From NCBI GenBank assembly GCA_029747585.1, contig JAPEVF010000355.1, positions 1 through 46,160 on the forward strand: a stretch of DNA of 46,160 bases, read 5' to 3'. Position 1 is the stretch's first letter. Every line of letters begins with the position of its first letter. Both the position numbers and the translations under genes were made by a program. Below are positions 11,886 to 22,315 of this stretch, in pieces. This stretch comes from Pleurotus djamor. Its lineage: Eukaryota; Basidiomycota; Agaricomycetes; Agaricales; Pleurotaceae. Under the pieces are notes generated by a model that was given only the letters and a program-made list of their open reading frames with translations, was not told the DNA's origin and searched no databases.

Positions 11886-11891
11886 CACGTG
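11886..11891. promoter_or_regulatory. CACGTG (E-box) between coiled-coil gene A and SET1
   Basis: CACGTG lies about 105 bp before the start of gene A and about 510 bp before SET1. The same hexamer occurs upstream of genes B and C. It is the core site of bHLH and Cbf1-type factors; use here is inferred only. Confidence 0.3.
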
Positions 11892-12400
11892 CCATTGAGC
11901 CACGCGACGCTGTCTGTTGAATTTTCCCGGGCGAACTTGAACGTTAACTTTTTGCGATTTTCCCTCGAGTAGTTTTCGCGATGGCAAGCTTGGCCTAAAT
12001 TTGATCTCCGTCCTCAACGTCCATGACTTATGAAGCGGCTAGCCGAAGTTGGTAGCAGTTGCCAGTTCACCACAATGCGACCTTGTCCTTTTACCCGGGC
12101 TTCAATGCTTGTAAATCGATGTAAAAGACCTTCTTTATATTTCTTTTGGGTCTATGTGGTCTACAAGGGTTTCGATTATTGAGAAGTGAGTCTGAGTCCT
12201 TGCATTGTGTTCGAGGGTGTTGATGACGTCACTTCGCGACAAAGGAAGCAAGAAAGCGCATGACCTGAAAGACGTCCACTTCTCAACTCGGAGCTCTCCC
12301 TTCCTCTTAGATTTCTTCCTCTCACCATCACCATCACGGTAGATTGTGCATTCGTTGAAGTTGACTGGACTTCTCAAGAAGTGTGTCTCTAGTTCACGAC

Positions 12401-13918
12401 ATGGTTTCCAGAGCCGTCAATTACGAACTGTCGCGGCCAACTGATGGCGTCGCGTCCAGCCAAGGTAAGTTTTTCATGTTCTACAACATATTCGCTCCGG
12501 ATTTAATACCATATTGTAGCGGTCAACACTGACGTCGAAGCCACACATGATGAATGTACGTGATTTGCTCAACTGGACAATCATCGACTAAGATGTTCCT
12601 CAGTGTCAAAGGTACTTGCCCAGTTTCGAAATCTGAATGTCATCCGCCCACTGGAGGAGTGCCCTCCAGTAAACAGTATGTCCACACGCCATGATTTCGC
12701 TGGTATTCTCCCGTTTAACTCATGCTCACTTTCTCCAGCTCTCCCAGACATGGACATAGACGGGACCATCTTTACCACCCAACCCCAGACAGGTCATCCC
12801 AGCGAACGTACCGATGGCCAAACGGAGTGTATCTTCACTTGTGCACAAGATAAACGTTTGTTGACACATGCCCGTGGCTACCCTCGTCCTCTCCCCAAAA
12901 GCCAAACTCTCGGGGGATTCGAAATCAAGCCTACGAAGGACAAGGGTCTAGGCATGTTTGCTACCCGCGATTACGACTTTGGGGACATGATCCTCGCCGA
13001 AAGGCCACTAATTCTCTGTCCCATGCCGCCGCAAGGATCAAGGGACACAGAGTACATCTTCGCCGAGGCCTTGGATAGGATGAGTGAAGCGAACTTCGAT
13101 ACGTTCATGTCATTGCACAACTGCCACACGGATGAAGCTGGAGAAGAAGGGGATCTACCGCTGTTTGGCGTGCTTCGGACGAATGCCTATTATATACGTT
13201 TTGAGAAGGGGAAAACCAGTACGATTTTCTTTGAGTGTTTTTGCGCGCTTCTGAGCTGGCCCCCTCGCTCCCAGGGTTGCGGTATATCTCCGTCTATGGC
13301 AAGATTTCCCGCATCAACCACAGGTAGAATATGTACCCACTTTCATCGTGAACCGATAGCTGATGTTTCGTTCGTAGCTGCAGCCCAAACACATCACAAG
13401 ACTGGGACGCTTTGTCTCTCTCGCGTCAAATCTACGCTCTTCGCCCCATCAAAAAGGGTGAAGAAATCACATCTTCGTACATGCGTCTAGACACTGCCTA
13501 CGCCGAACGCCAACGTACGATGAATGCATATGGGATCATCTGTACCTGCGAACCGTGCTCGACCCCGAAATCCTTCCTCACCAAGCTGAACGCTGTGAAA
13601 GACATGGAAAACATCACCGCTATCCTTAAATGGTGCCAGAATGCCCTGCTGCCGGACGATCTGCTGTTAAAACCCACGTTGGGGCTGCTCGAGTTGATTG
13701 AGAAGGAGGGACAGCAGGAGCATCAGGCGTATCGGTCTATCCTGATGCATCTTTCGCTGATCTATTATGCGCTCGGGGAGGAGGAGAAGGCGAGGATGTT
13801 TATGGAGAAGAGGATGCTTTGGGATCAGTGGCATGGGTCTGCTGATGAGAAAGGGATATTGAGGCTGGCGGCTGAGAAAGTAAAGGCCTTGACGAAACAT
13901 GCTGGGAAGAGAAAGTAG
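12401..13918 (+). CDS. SET-domain protein (SMYD-like, no MYND finger), copy SET1
   Basis: The ATG at 12401 opens exon 1 (12401-12464, donor GTAAGT). Further short exons lead to SKVLAQFRNLNV and LPDMDIDGTIFTTQPQ, then the conserved body. SET elements in order are GGFEIKPTKDKGLGMFATRD and YDFGDMILAERPLI (SET-N), HNCHTDEAG, LRTNAYYIRF, YISVYGKISRINHSCSPN (the NHSCxPN cofactor-binding motif, split by an intron at about 13324-13377), ALRPIKKGEEITSSYM (GEExxxxY) and a post-SET CxCxxC (ICTCEPC). A TPR-like helical tail follows (LLLKPTLGLLELIEKEGQQ, HLSLIYYALGEEEKA). It ends AGKRK at 13918. Lysine methyltransferase activity is inferred from intact motifs; the substrate is unknown. The paralogs SET2-SET4 lie at 30-36 kb. 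Confidence 0.85.
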
Positions 13919-14331
13919 ACGGTTTGAACTTTGAAAAGGTTTTCCTTGATATCTTGCTTCGAGGGGTTCCATACGAGCTTCTTTTCATTATACACATCTC
14001 GCTGTCAAACCTTGTCGCAGGCTGCGGTCACTACTAAAAACCCTTGTAACTGCTTATACGCTCATGATCGGTTTCCGTTGGCCTACAAGTACGGAAAGTC
14101 AAGTCCAACTTGTCCAAGTGTTCGCTGTGGCAAGTGCCACATGGTTACTCCACTCAAGGTCGAGGCGACGTCTTCGCGGAGTTTATACCATCCTGGATGG
14201 AATGCTAACCCCGACGATCTCTCCCAGTTTGCAAGCTGCGTGGCATTGAGACTATGGATGGTACAAGAAAGGAGACAGCAGACGTAGTAGACAGAATACA
14301 GTAAGCGAACAATACGCAAAGCGTGCCCCGC

Positions 14332-15513
14332 TTAATTGAACTCCTCGTGTTGGACAATGACACAGTCCGCTGAGGCTCCCTTTTAGCTGGCGTGTCAGCA
14401 ACGTTCCAGACCATCCGCAAGGGGAGGAAAACGACGTACATTATTGCTCAACTCTTCCACGCGTTGTTCCAAACGGTCAAAACGCGCGTTCAGTCCGTTC
14501 ACCTGATCTTGGACAAGAACTTCAAGGCGCTTTTCCAGACGGTCGAAACGAGCAGTCAATTCGGTGACCTGAGTGTTTTCGGAATTGGGGACCCCTTGGG
14601 TGACGATAGCCGTGAGCAGCTCTAGTTGCTTTTCCAGACGGTCGAAACGAGTGGCAACGTCCACGGCAGGGCTGCTTGTGGTGGGCGCAACCGGGGGCCT
14701 CTGCTAGAAACGACAGTAAGGGTGTGATACATGGGACGATAAGCACGGACGACGCACAGTGGTGGTCGATGTGCTAGGTAGACGTTGAGTCTGAGGGGCT
14801 CCCGCGTTGTTCGATGCGCGGTGGAGCTGGGCGAGCCTTTCTTGATATACGCGGATGAACGCCTGATATTGCTGCGGATCATAAGCTAGGAATTGGGCGA
14901 TAGTAAGAATTCACGTTCGAGCAAGCAGGGTGATTTGAACTTACCAGCCTGACCCGGAGCGCCTGGCGATACTAGATGACATAAGATGAGCCATGCTTAA
15001 CGTTGCACGCGACCAATGCACCTACCTGGAGGGTTAAACATGCAAGGTTGGAGTCTGCAGTTGCATGGAAGATGGGTCCTATACATCCCACCAACGTTGT
15101 TGCTTCCGTTCGTGGTGGAGGGGCTGCGAGCAGGCGCGGCAGCGTTGGAGGTAGACGTTGGAGGCGCCACCGACGTCGTGCTAGCAGGGCCAACAGGCGA
15201 CACCCCGCTAGCAGGGGTGCTTTGGAGGGTTTTTGCACGGTCCTGCGCTGCGATGATCGCACTCAGGGAACCTGTGTACAAAGAGGTCAGAAAGCGAAGA
15301 AGTGATGATCATTGAAGTCGTACGGAGAACACTGGCGTTGTCGGTGCTTCTGATGTCCATGATGTCATGTTCACCGAGCACGGGGACCTGCAAAGTGCTA
15401 GCAGCGACGACGGGCGTAACGACTGCATGCACAAATAATTTGTGGTCAGTCGATGGACATGGCCTGAGGGCTGGGGGAAATGACGAACCACTAGGGTTAA
15501 TCATGGAGGTCAT
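14332..15513 (-). CDS. RFDRLE coiled-coil protein, copy B (tail degenerate)
   Basis: The ATG at 15513 begins MTSMINPSGSSFPPALRPCP, matching copy C (MTS...LRPCP). Exon 1 ends at 15324 and exon 2 starts at 15271, encoding a Ser/Thr/Pro/Ala-rich linker. The joins between about 15095 and 14885 are uncertain. They lead to AYDPQQYQAFIRVYQERL. After an intron (GTGCGT...CTAG) comes the main exon: QRPPVAPTTSSPAVDVATRFDRLEK..., with second unit ARFDRLEKRLEVLVQDQV and third ARFDRLEQRVEELSNN. First and second repeats are 33 residues apart, second and third 22. The last exon reads GASADCVIVQHEEFN and a stop at 14332. Compared with A and C it lacks the second Cys and the LTIT strand, so this copy may have lost the tail's function. 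A TATATAAA lies upstream. Confidence 0.65.
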
Positions 15514-15570
15514 GGTCTGAGTTGGGTGTGCTGGGCAGCTGAAGAAAGCAAGAGGTGTTCGAGGTAGGAG

Positions 15571-15578
15571 TTTATATA
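15571..15578 (-). promoter_or_regulatory. TATA box of coiled-coil gene B
   Basis: TATATAAA reads on the minus strand about 60 bp before the ATG at 15513. Confidence 0.5.
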
Positions 15579-15703
15579 GGCTGGCTCAAAGCGAGCCAGT
15601 TGAGTCATGGTGGATTGAAGTCAAGATTTAATGCCTGAGTGCGTGAGCCCCAACCTGCCCCAACGCCAAGACACCGCTGCGATCCTATTGGGAAATTTAG
15701 GCA

Positions 15704-15740
15704 TCACGTGCCTCCTGAGGAGGCTGTTGAGTCACGTGAC
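15704..15740. promoter_or_regulatory. Paired TCACGTG motifs upstream of gene B
   Basis: TCACGTG occurs at 15704-15710 and again within the perfect palindrome GTCACGTGAC at 15731-15740, 28 bp apart, about 190-225 bp before gene B. A CCAAT-type element (ATTGG) lies just beyond at about 15687-15691. This resembles a Cbf1/bHLH site pair; binding is not shown. Confidence 0.4.
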
Positions 15741-16079
15741 CCGATGACACACTCTTTCACCACTACGTTCGCGTTCACCTACACTGGAGAACATGCAACT
15801 GGGCTATTGCCAGGCCCCCAATCAGTCTCAGCGACCTACTATGCTTTCAAGAGAGGAGACTTTCACCTTCGTAGGGGGGGGGGGGAGATGTAGCTAGCAA
15901 TTCTTGAACATTTTCAATGTCTACCGTACTCGACAACGGACACGCCCAGACAGTCTCTTAAGTAAATTGATTGCGACGTGCGCACAGCGGTCCAAACTTC
16001 ACGGATATGTGAGTCCGTGTCAGTATCTATACTGTACCAAGCACTGCGAGAGGCATGGCTTGAACGATGCCCCCGCAAG

Positions 16080-16278
16080 TACTTATCACTCTGAAGTCCC
16101 ACCACCACTGCCCATGTACCTGGGGACGAGGAGAAGGGGACGGTGTTCATGGAAAAAAGGGCTCCCTCAATTTAAGACCAGTCGCATCGGTCTATGAATG
16201 AGAAGGGCATGTTGAAGCTGGCGGTTGAGAAGGTCAAGGCAGTGACGACGCATGCTGGGAAGTGGAGATATATAGGAT
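16080..16278 (+). pseudogene. Relic of a SET-family gene (C-terminal tail only)
   Basis: One frame reads GDEEKGTVFMEKRAPSI, a stop, DQSHRSMNEKGMLKLAVEKV and KAVTTHAGKW. This matches the end of SET1 (GEEEKARMFMEKRMLWDQ, DEKGILRLAAEKVKALTKHA, GK) through its whole length, with an in-frame TAA at the MLWDQ position. Upstream sequence gives only weak similarity (LSL...) and no NHSCxPN or GEExxxxY, so the catalytic part has been lost. The relic shows that a fifth SET copy once sat between coiled-coil genes B and C. Confidence 0.75.
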
Positions 16279-16359
16279 GCATTTTTGCGGTGTTCTACCA
16301 ATATTCTACTCACAGAGTTTACTCAGTTTGACCCTTTGTCCCCTCTGCCCGTCTTATTC

Positions 16360-16940
16360 TCAGAGACCGTCGAGGACCAGTCCCCAACAACAATCGTCTC
16401 GGCGTTGACCCCGACATCGCTTCAATGGCGACTTTAGCTTCGCGTTCCACTTGACTGGATTGTAGAAAAGGACCAAGTTGTTTTCTCCGTCGAGCTTCTC
16501 GTGAGTCGCGGGGGCGTTCGGTCTATGGGTAGAATGAGTTCAAGTTCGACGCAAGGGGTCCAACCATGACATACCCGGGGCATCATCGAGACGCTACCAA
16601 CGAGGTCGGGCAATTCGAACGAAATGCCATTGTTCCTTCCTTGGAGAGTCGTCATCGATGTTGAGCATGGACTTGATGTTTTGGACGGTGGGCATCTTCA
16701 ACACGGCGTAGCGGTTATTCATGTTGTCGTTGGGGAGAATGTCCATGAGGCATTGAGGTCATCGTAGGATTTGACATGCAAAGAGGATAGCGCCAGGCTG
16801 CGAGTCGCAGTCGACGCCGTTGGACATGGTAACTTTCCAAGTTTGGGCGTCGACGTAGAGAGCGAAGTCGGCGATCTGGGTGAGTTGGGGACTTGGTCGC
16901 AGATTCTCCAGGGGCCCAAAACCGAGGGACGATCTAGTGA
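16360..16940 (-). pseudogene. Possible decayed gene of unknown family
   Basis: Reading down the minus strand, one frame gives LENLRPSPQLTQIADFALYV, DAQTWKVTMSNGVDCDSQPG and AILFACQIL, then a stop. A second gives MDILPNDNMNNRYAVLKMP and FVRIARP. After a believable intron (GTATGT...CCATAG, about 16520-16571) comes HEKLDGENNLVLFYNPVKWN, and later DVGVNAETIVVGDWSSTVSE. The segments look protein-like but need at least two frame changes not explained by splice sites. It may be a frameshifted gene or one I cannot splice correctly. Confidence 0.3.
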
Positions 16941-16996
16941 CAGTGTGACCAGATTGTCACTCAGCGTTACTTAACAGCCTTACTCAAGCAGTCGTG

Positions 16997-17002
16997 CACG
17001 TG
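16997..17002. promoter_or_regulatory. CACGTG upstream of coiled-coil gene C
   Basis: The hexamer lies about 197 bp before the ATG at 17199, at a distance like that seen for gene B. Confidence 0.3.
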
Positions 17003-17198
17003 GAAGTCACGCACGACGGTGTCTTGGTTGCTGAACTTCAAAAGATCTCCCAGATCTAAACTTGGATCTTGATCTCGTTCTCCATCCACCATGACTCTGC
17101 AGATGAATTCTTTGAATATTGGTTCAACTTACATATTTAAACGTCTGCTTTGAACTCATCTTGCTTTCTCCAGCAGTCTAGCACATCCAACCCAACTC

Positions 17199-18324
17199 AT
17201 GACCTCTACCAACGGCAGTTCCTTGTTTCCTGCATCCTCAGCCTGCCTTCGGCCGTGCCCACCTGCTGGTACTTTGCCGGCTACTGTGTCCAGCAACACC
17301 GCAAGTAGCGATGACACCAAGTCTCTCGGTACGACTTGAATGCTTACCGCTTCTTCGTTTTCTAACCACTTCTTTCTCAGGTGGTTCTCATAGCAGGCCT
17401 ATCATTGGTTCGATGGGAACAGCTCAGGCCCTTGCGTCCGATCCCCCAAGGACCGCGACCTCTAGCGGGGTCGCATTTTCTGGCGCTGTTAGCACGATGC
17501 CGACCGCCCCTCCGACGTCTATCTTTGCTGCGAACGCAAATACAAACACTGGTGGCGCGAATAACAATGCCACTTCTTTGCGTAAGNCCCCCCGTTCAAC
17601 GTCAACGCCGGTATATCCGATGTAACTGAACGTATTCCAGACAAGGGCGATGCCACCCCCACCTTGGATGGTCAATACTAGTCCTCCAGGCAAGTGCAAT
17701 CTCCCTCTAGCCATGGGCATCATTTTACTGGCGAGTCAAATACTTACTATTGCACAATTCCTAGTTTATGATCCGCTTCAAGCATCCCTCCGCGAACTCC
17801 AAGAAAGTGCTGCTCGATTTAGGGATGCATTCAATAACGGGAGAGTCCCTCCAAGCCTTCCGAGCTTGGCGACCACCACTGTGAGCCATCTATGTATCTC
17901 AACCCACATATTCCGTCGTACTAATTGTCGCTTCTAGCAGAATCCCCCGGTCTTGCCCGTCAACAGCACCCCCACCGTGGATTTCGCCGCTCGTTTCGAC
18001 CGTTTGGAAAAGCAGTTAGAGTTACTCAACCCCATTACCGCTCAAGGTGCCCAAAATTCCGAAAAGCTCACTGAATTGGGTGCGCGTTTCGACCGCCTCG
18101 AGAAGCACCTCGAAGATCTCGTCAAAGGCCAGGTCAACAGGTGGGACGCGCGTTTCGACCATTTGGAACAACGCGTTGAGCAGTTGGGCAATAGTGTATG
18201 TCGTTTCCACTGGTTTGTAGATGTATTTGGACTTGGCTGATACTTTGGCTGAAAGGGGGCCTCTCATGGCTGTGGCTCTTGTGCCGGGCTCACCATCACC
18301 ATCAAGCACGAGGGGTCCAACTAA
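17199..18324 (+). CDS. RFDRLE coiled-coil protein with CxxC tail, copy C
   Basis: The ATG at 17199 opens MTSTNGSSLFPASSACLRPC, the same N-terminal block as copy B. Exon 2 is Ser/Thr/Ala/Asn-rich with TMPTAPPTSIFAANA; one base (17587) is ambiguous at its donor. A short Pro-rich exon (PWMVNTSPPG) ends at a GC-AG donor (17690, CCAG|GCAAGT) and joins at 17765 to VYDPLQASLRELQESAARF. The main exon starts at about 17939 with QNPPVLPVNSTPTVDFAARF, then DRLEKQLELL, a second unit ARFDRLEKHLEDLVKGQV and a third ARFDHLEQRVEQLGNS. The last exon encodes GASHGCGSCAGLTITIKHEG, SN, stop (18322-18324). Repeat spacing is 31 then 22 residues. No signal peptide or membrane segment is seen. Function is unknown. 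Confidence 0.68.
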
Positions 18325-18598
18325 GCGAGATATCGTCTTGCTTAAGGTTTGCTTACTCTGCTACTGCCGTGTTTACTGTCTCCTCTCCTGTGTACAATCC
18401 ATAGTGGACTCAATGCCATCGTCGTTTTACAACAAAAGAGATATTGTTGAAGTAGTTCATCTAGGATGATGGATGGTAGCGACATCGCTCTGGACGGTCA
18501 ACCGCTCAGGCCTTAAGGCTGACCGCCCCGACTAAACTGTCCTACTTCCCGATGCTACTCATCCGCCGTTACATAATGGGAACCCCCACAGATACTGC

Positions 18599-19850
18599 TT
18601 ATGCATATGAATCGAGGTCGAGGACTGGCATCAAAGGCTCCCACCAACCCTCGAAAGTCCAAGGAGTAGGGGTGTTGATGGCCTCGTGCACAGTCCCGTT
18701 GCAGAAGTATCTTGAAATTGGGGACTCGGTTGAGAGGGCATGTCGACGATGTCGGTAGGTGATATCCACAATGCTGAGGGAAGGGTATTGTTCGAATAGA
18801 GGGCGTATAGTCGTGGTGTCGAACGTAGGATTTGAGGTGGTTAAATATGCGTTTCTGCCGAAGTGGATGTACGAAAGAAGAGGAGAGGAAATACTCATGA
18901 GGTCCTCAATGGCGATCTGGATGGGATACTCGTATCAGAGATATTGAGAACCAGCTGAATATCTGGTCGGAAAACCTCACATGTTCATTGTCATCCTCAA
19001 CGAAGGATAGATGTAATAATCGGAGTGACTTGAGATACGGCCCAATCGCTCTGATAGCATTGGTTTCGTATAATAACCCAAGTTTCAGGGAGACCAAATT
19101 GCAAAACACAAGTTGGGGGTTTCGTACCGCAGGCGCGGAGAAGACAGACGATTCGAGGTGTTTTATTGGAGCGATTTCAACGAGTGTATCCCAGGCGGCG
19201 GTATGGATACTACTGAAGCTGTGTAATCGTGCCATAGATGGCGGGAGGAAGTCGACGAGTCCTCTCATGGGTGTGTCCAGAGAGAGGGAAGTCAACGATG
19301 AACTTTGTGACGAGAGGAATGACCTGAGCGACGAAGGGTCGGATCGATCGGGCATGGAGCAGGAGAAGTGTGTGAGTGCGATGGAAGCAGCTAGCAAAGA
19401 CGGGATGTCTTGGGGTCTTTGATGGGATAACTCGAGTTGTTGGAGGCGGGTCAACCGAGACAGGATGTGGCAGATCTGGTTAGACGGATCGGAATCAGAA
19501 TGGATTTCCACTAGGGTTTTGGTATAGGTCGCGAGTCGCGGGTTATTTTCTAGGGCAGAGCGAAGCAGGTGCAGACGAGCGGGTGATAGGTACGTGCAAG
19601 GTTCATTGATCCCTAGGATGAATTCAGATGATTTGATTTGATCGTCATCGTCAATGATGACAAGGATAGACTCGTATATCAGAGGAGTGGCGATGTTTCG
19701 GAAGATGTGGGAGACGAAGAGAAGAGGATGGAGGCTGTTTCGATAGGGCGAGATGAGGCCAACATCGTCGATGATCTTTTCCCAGATTTCCAATGGCAAG
19801 GCATGTGACGATAAACCTGAGAAGTCAAAAGAAATTTTGAGGATATTCAT
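18599..19850 (-). CDS. F-box protein with LRR-like C-terminal region
   Basis: Two exons, 19850-18981 and 18928-18599, are joined by a 52-bp intron (GTGAGG...ACGAG) in phase 0, giving 399 residues. Residues 17-60 form an F-box-like helix set: ALPLEIWEKIIDDVGLIS, then LHPLLFVSHIFRNIATPLIY. The rest has irregular leucine-rich strands (LTRLQQLELSHQRP, SSLTSLSLDTPM, LVSLKLGLLYETN, YLKSLRLLHLSF) like the large basidiomycete F-box family. By family it would be a substrate adaptor of an SCF ubiquitin ligase; the target is unknown. The end, WTFEGWWEPLMPVLDLD, is typical of these proteins. A minus-strand TATAAA at 19989-19994 lies 139 bp upstream. Confidence 0.8.
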
Positions 19851-19988
19851 AGGTCTCGTTGGAAGTAATGGTACGGACCTTGCATCACCGGCTTGCTTCG
19901 TGGTTGAAGCGCTGCATGCAACGACTGAACATCGTTAGCGCACATCCTGTGAGCGCTGAAAAAAGAAAACACTCAAAGCTCACAGCAA

Positions 19989-19994
19989 TTTATA
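19989..19994 (-). promoter_or_regulatory. TATA box of the F-box gene
   Basis: TATAAA on the minus strand, 139 bp before the ATG at 19850. Confidence 0.35.
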
Positions 19995-20240
19995 CTACAA
20001 AGAGGGTTTGTCGGAGAAAACGCGAGAACGAAAGGAGCGACAAGCATGGGTAGCATTCAGTGCATAGTCATACCCAGATCTTGGAGGTTAAAGCTGGGGA
20101 TGGGAGGGGCGTCAAGGAAGGATAATTGACAAATAATTGATACATGATGGTACCACAAGAGCAAAGGAAGAGCAGGTTTGGAAACATAGCACGGAGGAGA
20201 CGAAGGAAAAAATTATAAAAAGTGAGAAAAGTGGGGATGA

Positions 20241-22261
20241 TCAGAGAACACCAAGAGTAGAGATCCATCGGTGGACCATCTCCAACGTCTCTTTCGGTTT
20301 GTCATACGGTGCCTAGACAATGTCATGAGGAAACAACCATGAAACTGACGATGGAAAGAACGCTCACCATGTGCCCTGCTCCAGCGACAGTGGCGAACGT
20401 CAACCCCTTCGCGCTCCTCATCTTACCGGCAACCCTCCCATCAACGGACCAATCCGCCAGAGGTTGTCGACCAAAGTCTTTCTTCCCGCTCCAATCCATC
20501 TCCAACGTCCACCGTTCATTCCCAACCCAATTGCACACCCAATCATACGAACCAACGTAGACGAGGACACGAATCCCACGTTCGAGGAGGGCCGCGACAT
20601 AATCGACTGATGAATGCATTTCGTCTAGGGTACGACCAAAAGCATCCGTAACAGCGTTGTTGCAGGCACTGAAGTTGGATGGGACAGCGGAAACGTCGAC
20701 TCCGAGGAGCCTGCGGACTTCGGGTTTGTCGAGGTAATTCCAAGCATGCCTAGAATTAGTTGTAGCGATGAGAAGGAGCAAAGGAGGAAGGATCAAGGCT
20801 CACTTTAAAACGGGGTAGCAAAGAGAATCCTCCAGCTCTTGTATCGAACAGTCCTTCGTAACGTCATACGGATTTTTGCCTGTGGGCAGAAAGGGTTAGT
20901 ATCGCAGTAATGACACAAAGTTCCATGTCAAACTGACCACTCATGATGAAGGGTGGGCCGACTACGTCTCGACAAAACTGGTTCGCAGCATTGCAGTCGA
21001 TGGCGTCAAAATGGTCTTGGCACGCAGATTTGAGCCATTTCTGGCACCTTGGGACCTATGACCCAGGCTTTTAATCGATGTGCTAGACCAAGATACTAAG
21101 TGAGACCCACGAACCTTTTTATTCAAGGACACGCAATCACTGAGGCAAGTTGAACAGCCGCGTTGGGGTGGACAGACGAGAACAACATACTTTATACTGA
21201 AGAAAGGCGGTACCGAAGCATGGGTACACGGGAACTTCGAGTAGGCTGGAAGCATGGTATATACGTCCGTAAGACCATTCCCTAATACACGCATGAACAT
21301 CTTATCTCCCTGCTGGAGATGTAAACCCACCGATCATGATAGACGTGAGGTTGATTGGCGTTATTCCGTCTTGGACCAATCGCGCATTCTGGTCGTACAG
21401 AGTAGAAGCGAAGACAGGCACAAACCGACCCTATAGACATATTGCCAGGTCAGCACATAAGGGCATCGCGGCGGTTGATATGCTCACCCCGTAAGATTCG
21501 CCGGCCATATGAAACGCCCTTCCTTTGAACTTGGTGAAGTGTTCAAAGAATATGACAATGAAAGCAGCGATATCCTTCGCAGCTTCCTCCGTTGTCGTCT
21601 ATCATGCACATAACCATGAGGCCTGGAGCAATTCAGCAGACAGACGCACTTACCACTTCTTCTCCGTACTCCGCATACGAAAACCCGACTCCAATGGGAT
21701 GGTCGACGAAGAAGATGTTCGCGTTTGAATTCCATGATTCTGGATGATACTTCGGTCCTTCTGCGTCCAAGATTCTACACGGACCCAGCTCCATGAACAA
21801 CCCAACAGAAGATGTGCATCCAGGACCACCATTCGTCCAGTAGATCACATCGTCTGTTTCAGGATTCCTGCGACTCTCGAAGAAGTAGAAGAAAAAATGT
21901 CGGGCTTGGATGTCGATGTATCCCGTGTACGCGCTGAGTTAAGGACCCGTAAGTAGCTTGCACAGGGAAGGTAAGAATAGATGTTGGCTCACTTGACGGT
22001 GTCATCACACCATCGCGTTTTCTTGATCCTCACCCCATGGTTCGGATACACAGGATGCCCAATTGTCGTGAAAACCTCTTCATCCAGCATATCCAACGAT
22101 TCCAATGGCAAAAAGGATCCTGCACCGCCAACACCAACAGTCCCCCAGCCATCCCTTTCCCCTTGGACTGCGTAGCCATTGAAAGGCTCCTCCAAGGAAC
22201 CACAAATCCCCGAACCTATAGCAGAAGCTACGACAAGACCCAAGACATATCCTCTCAGCAT
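20241..22261 (-). CDS. Secreted serine carboxypeptidase (peptidase family S10), copy 1
   Basis: The start is set at 22261 because MLRGYVLGLVVASAIGSGIC makes a good signal peptide; an ATG 54 bp upstream is in frame but puts charged residues first. In order: GHPVYPNHGVRIKKTRWCD, AYTGYIDIQARHFFFYFFES, YWTNGGPGCTSSVGLFMELG (carboxylate-binding loop), SWNSNANIFFVDHPIGVGFS, HMAGESYGGRFVP (the GESY(A/G)G active-site Ser), GNGLTDVYTMLP, WLKSACQDHFDAIDC, YLDKPEVRRLLGVDV, VYVGSYDWVCNWVGNERW (catalytic Asp) and GAGHMAPYDKPKETLEM (catalytic His, split by an intron). The triad is complete. About nine short introns interrupt it. The end is LGVL, stop at 20241. It should remove C-terminal residues from peptides, extracellularly or in the vacuole. 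Its paralog lies at 38.8-40.9 kb with the same intron layout. Confidence 0.9.
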
Positions 22262-22315
22262 AGCTTTGGGGGACAAAATGATGGAAATCACTGACCTGCG
22301 ACCGCAAATCCTCAT

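Noticed and set aside
12135..12377. Minus-strand 80-codon frame in the coiled-coil A / SET1 gap
   Set aside because: It lies in the shared promoter region, is Lys/Arg/Ser-rich and has no continuation.
15872..15885. Poly-G run (and another at about 22988)
   Set aside because: Simple homopolymers prone to slippage and sequencing error; no sign of a functional element.
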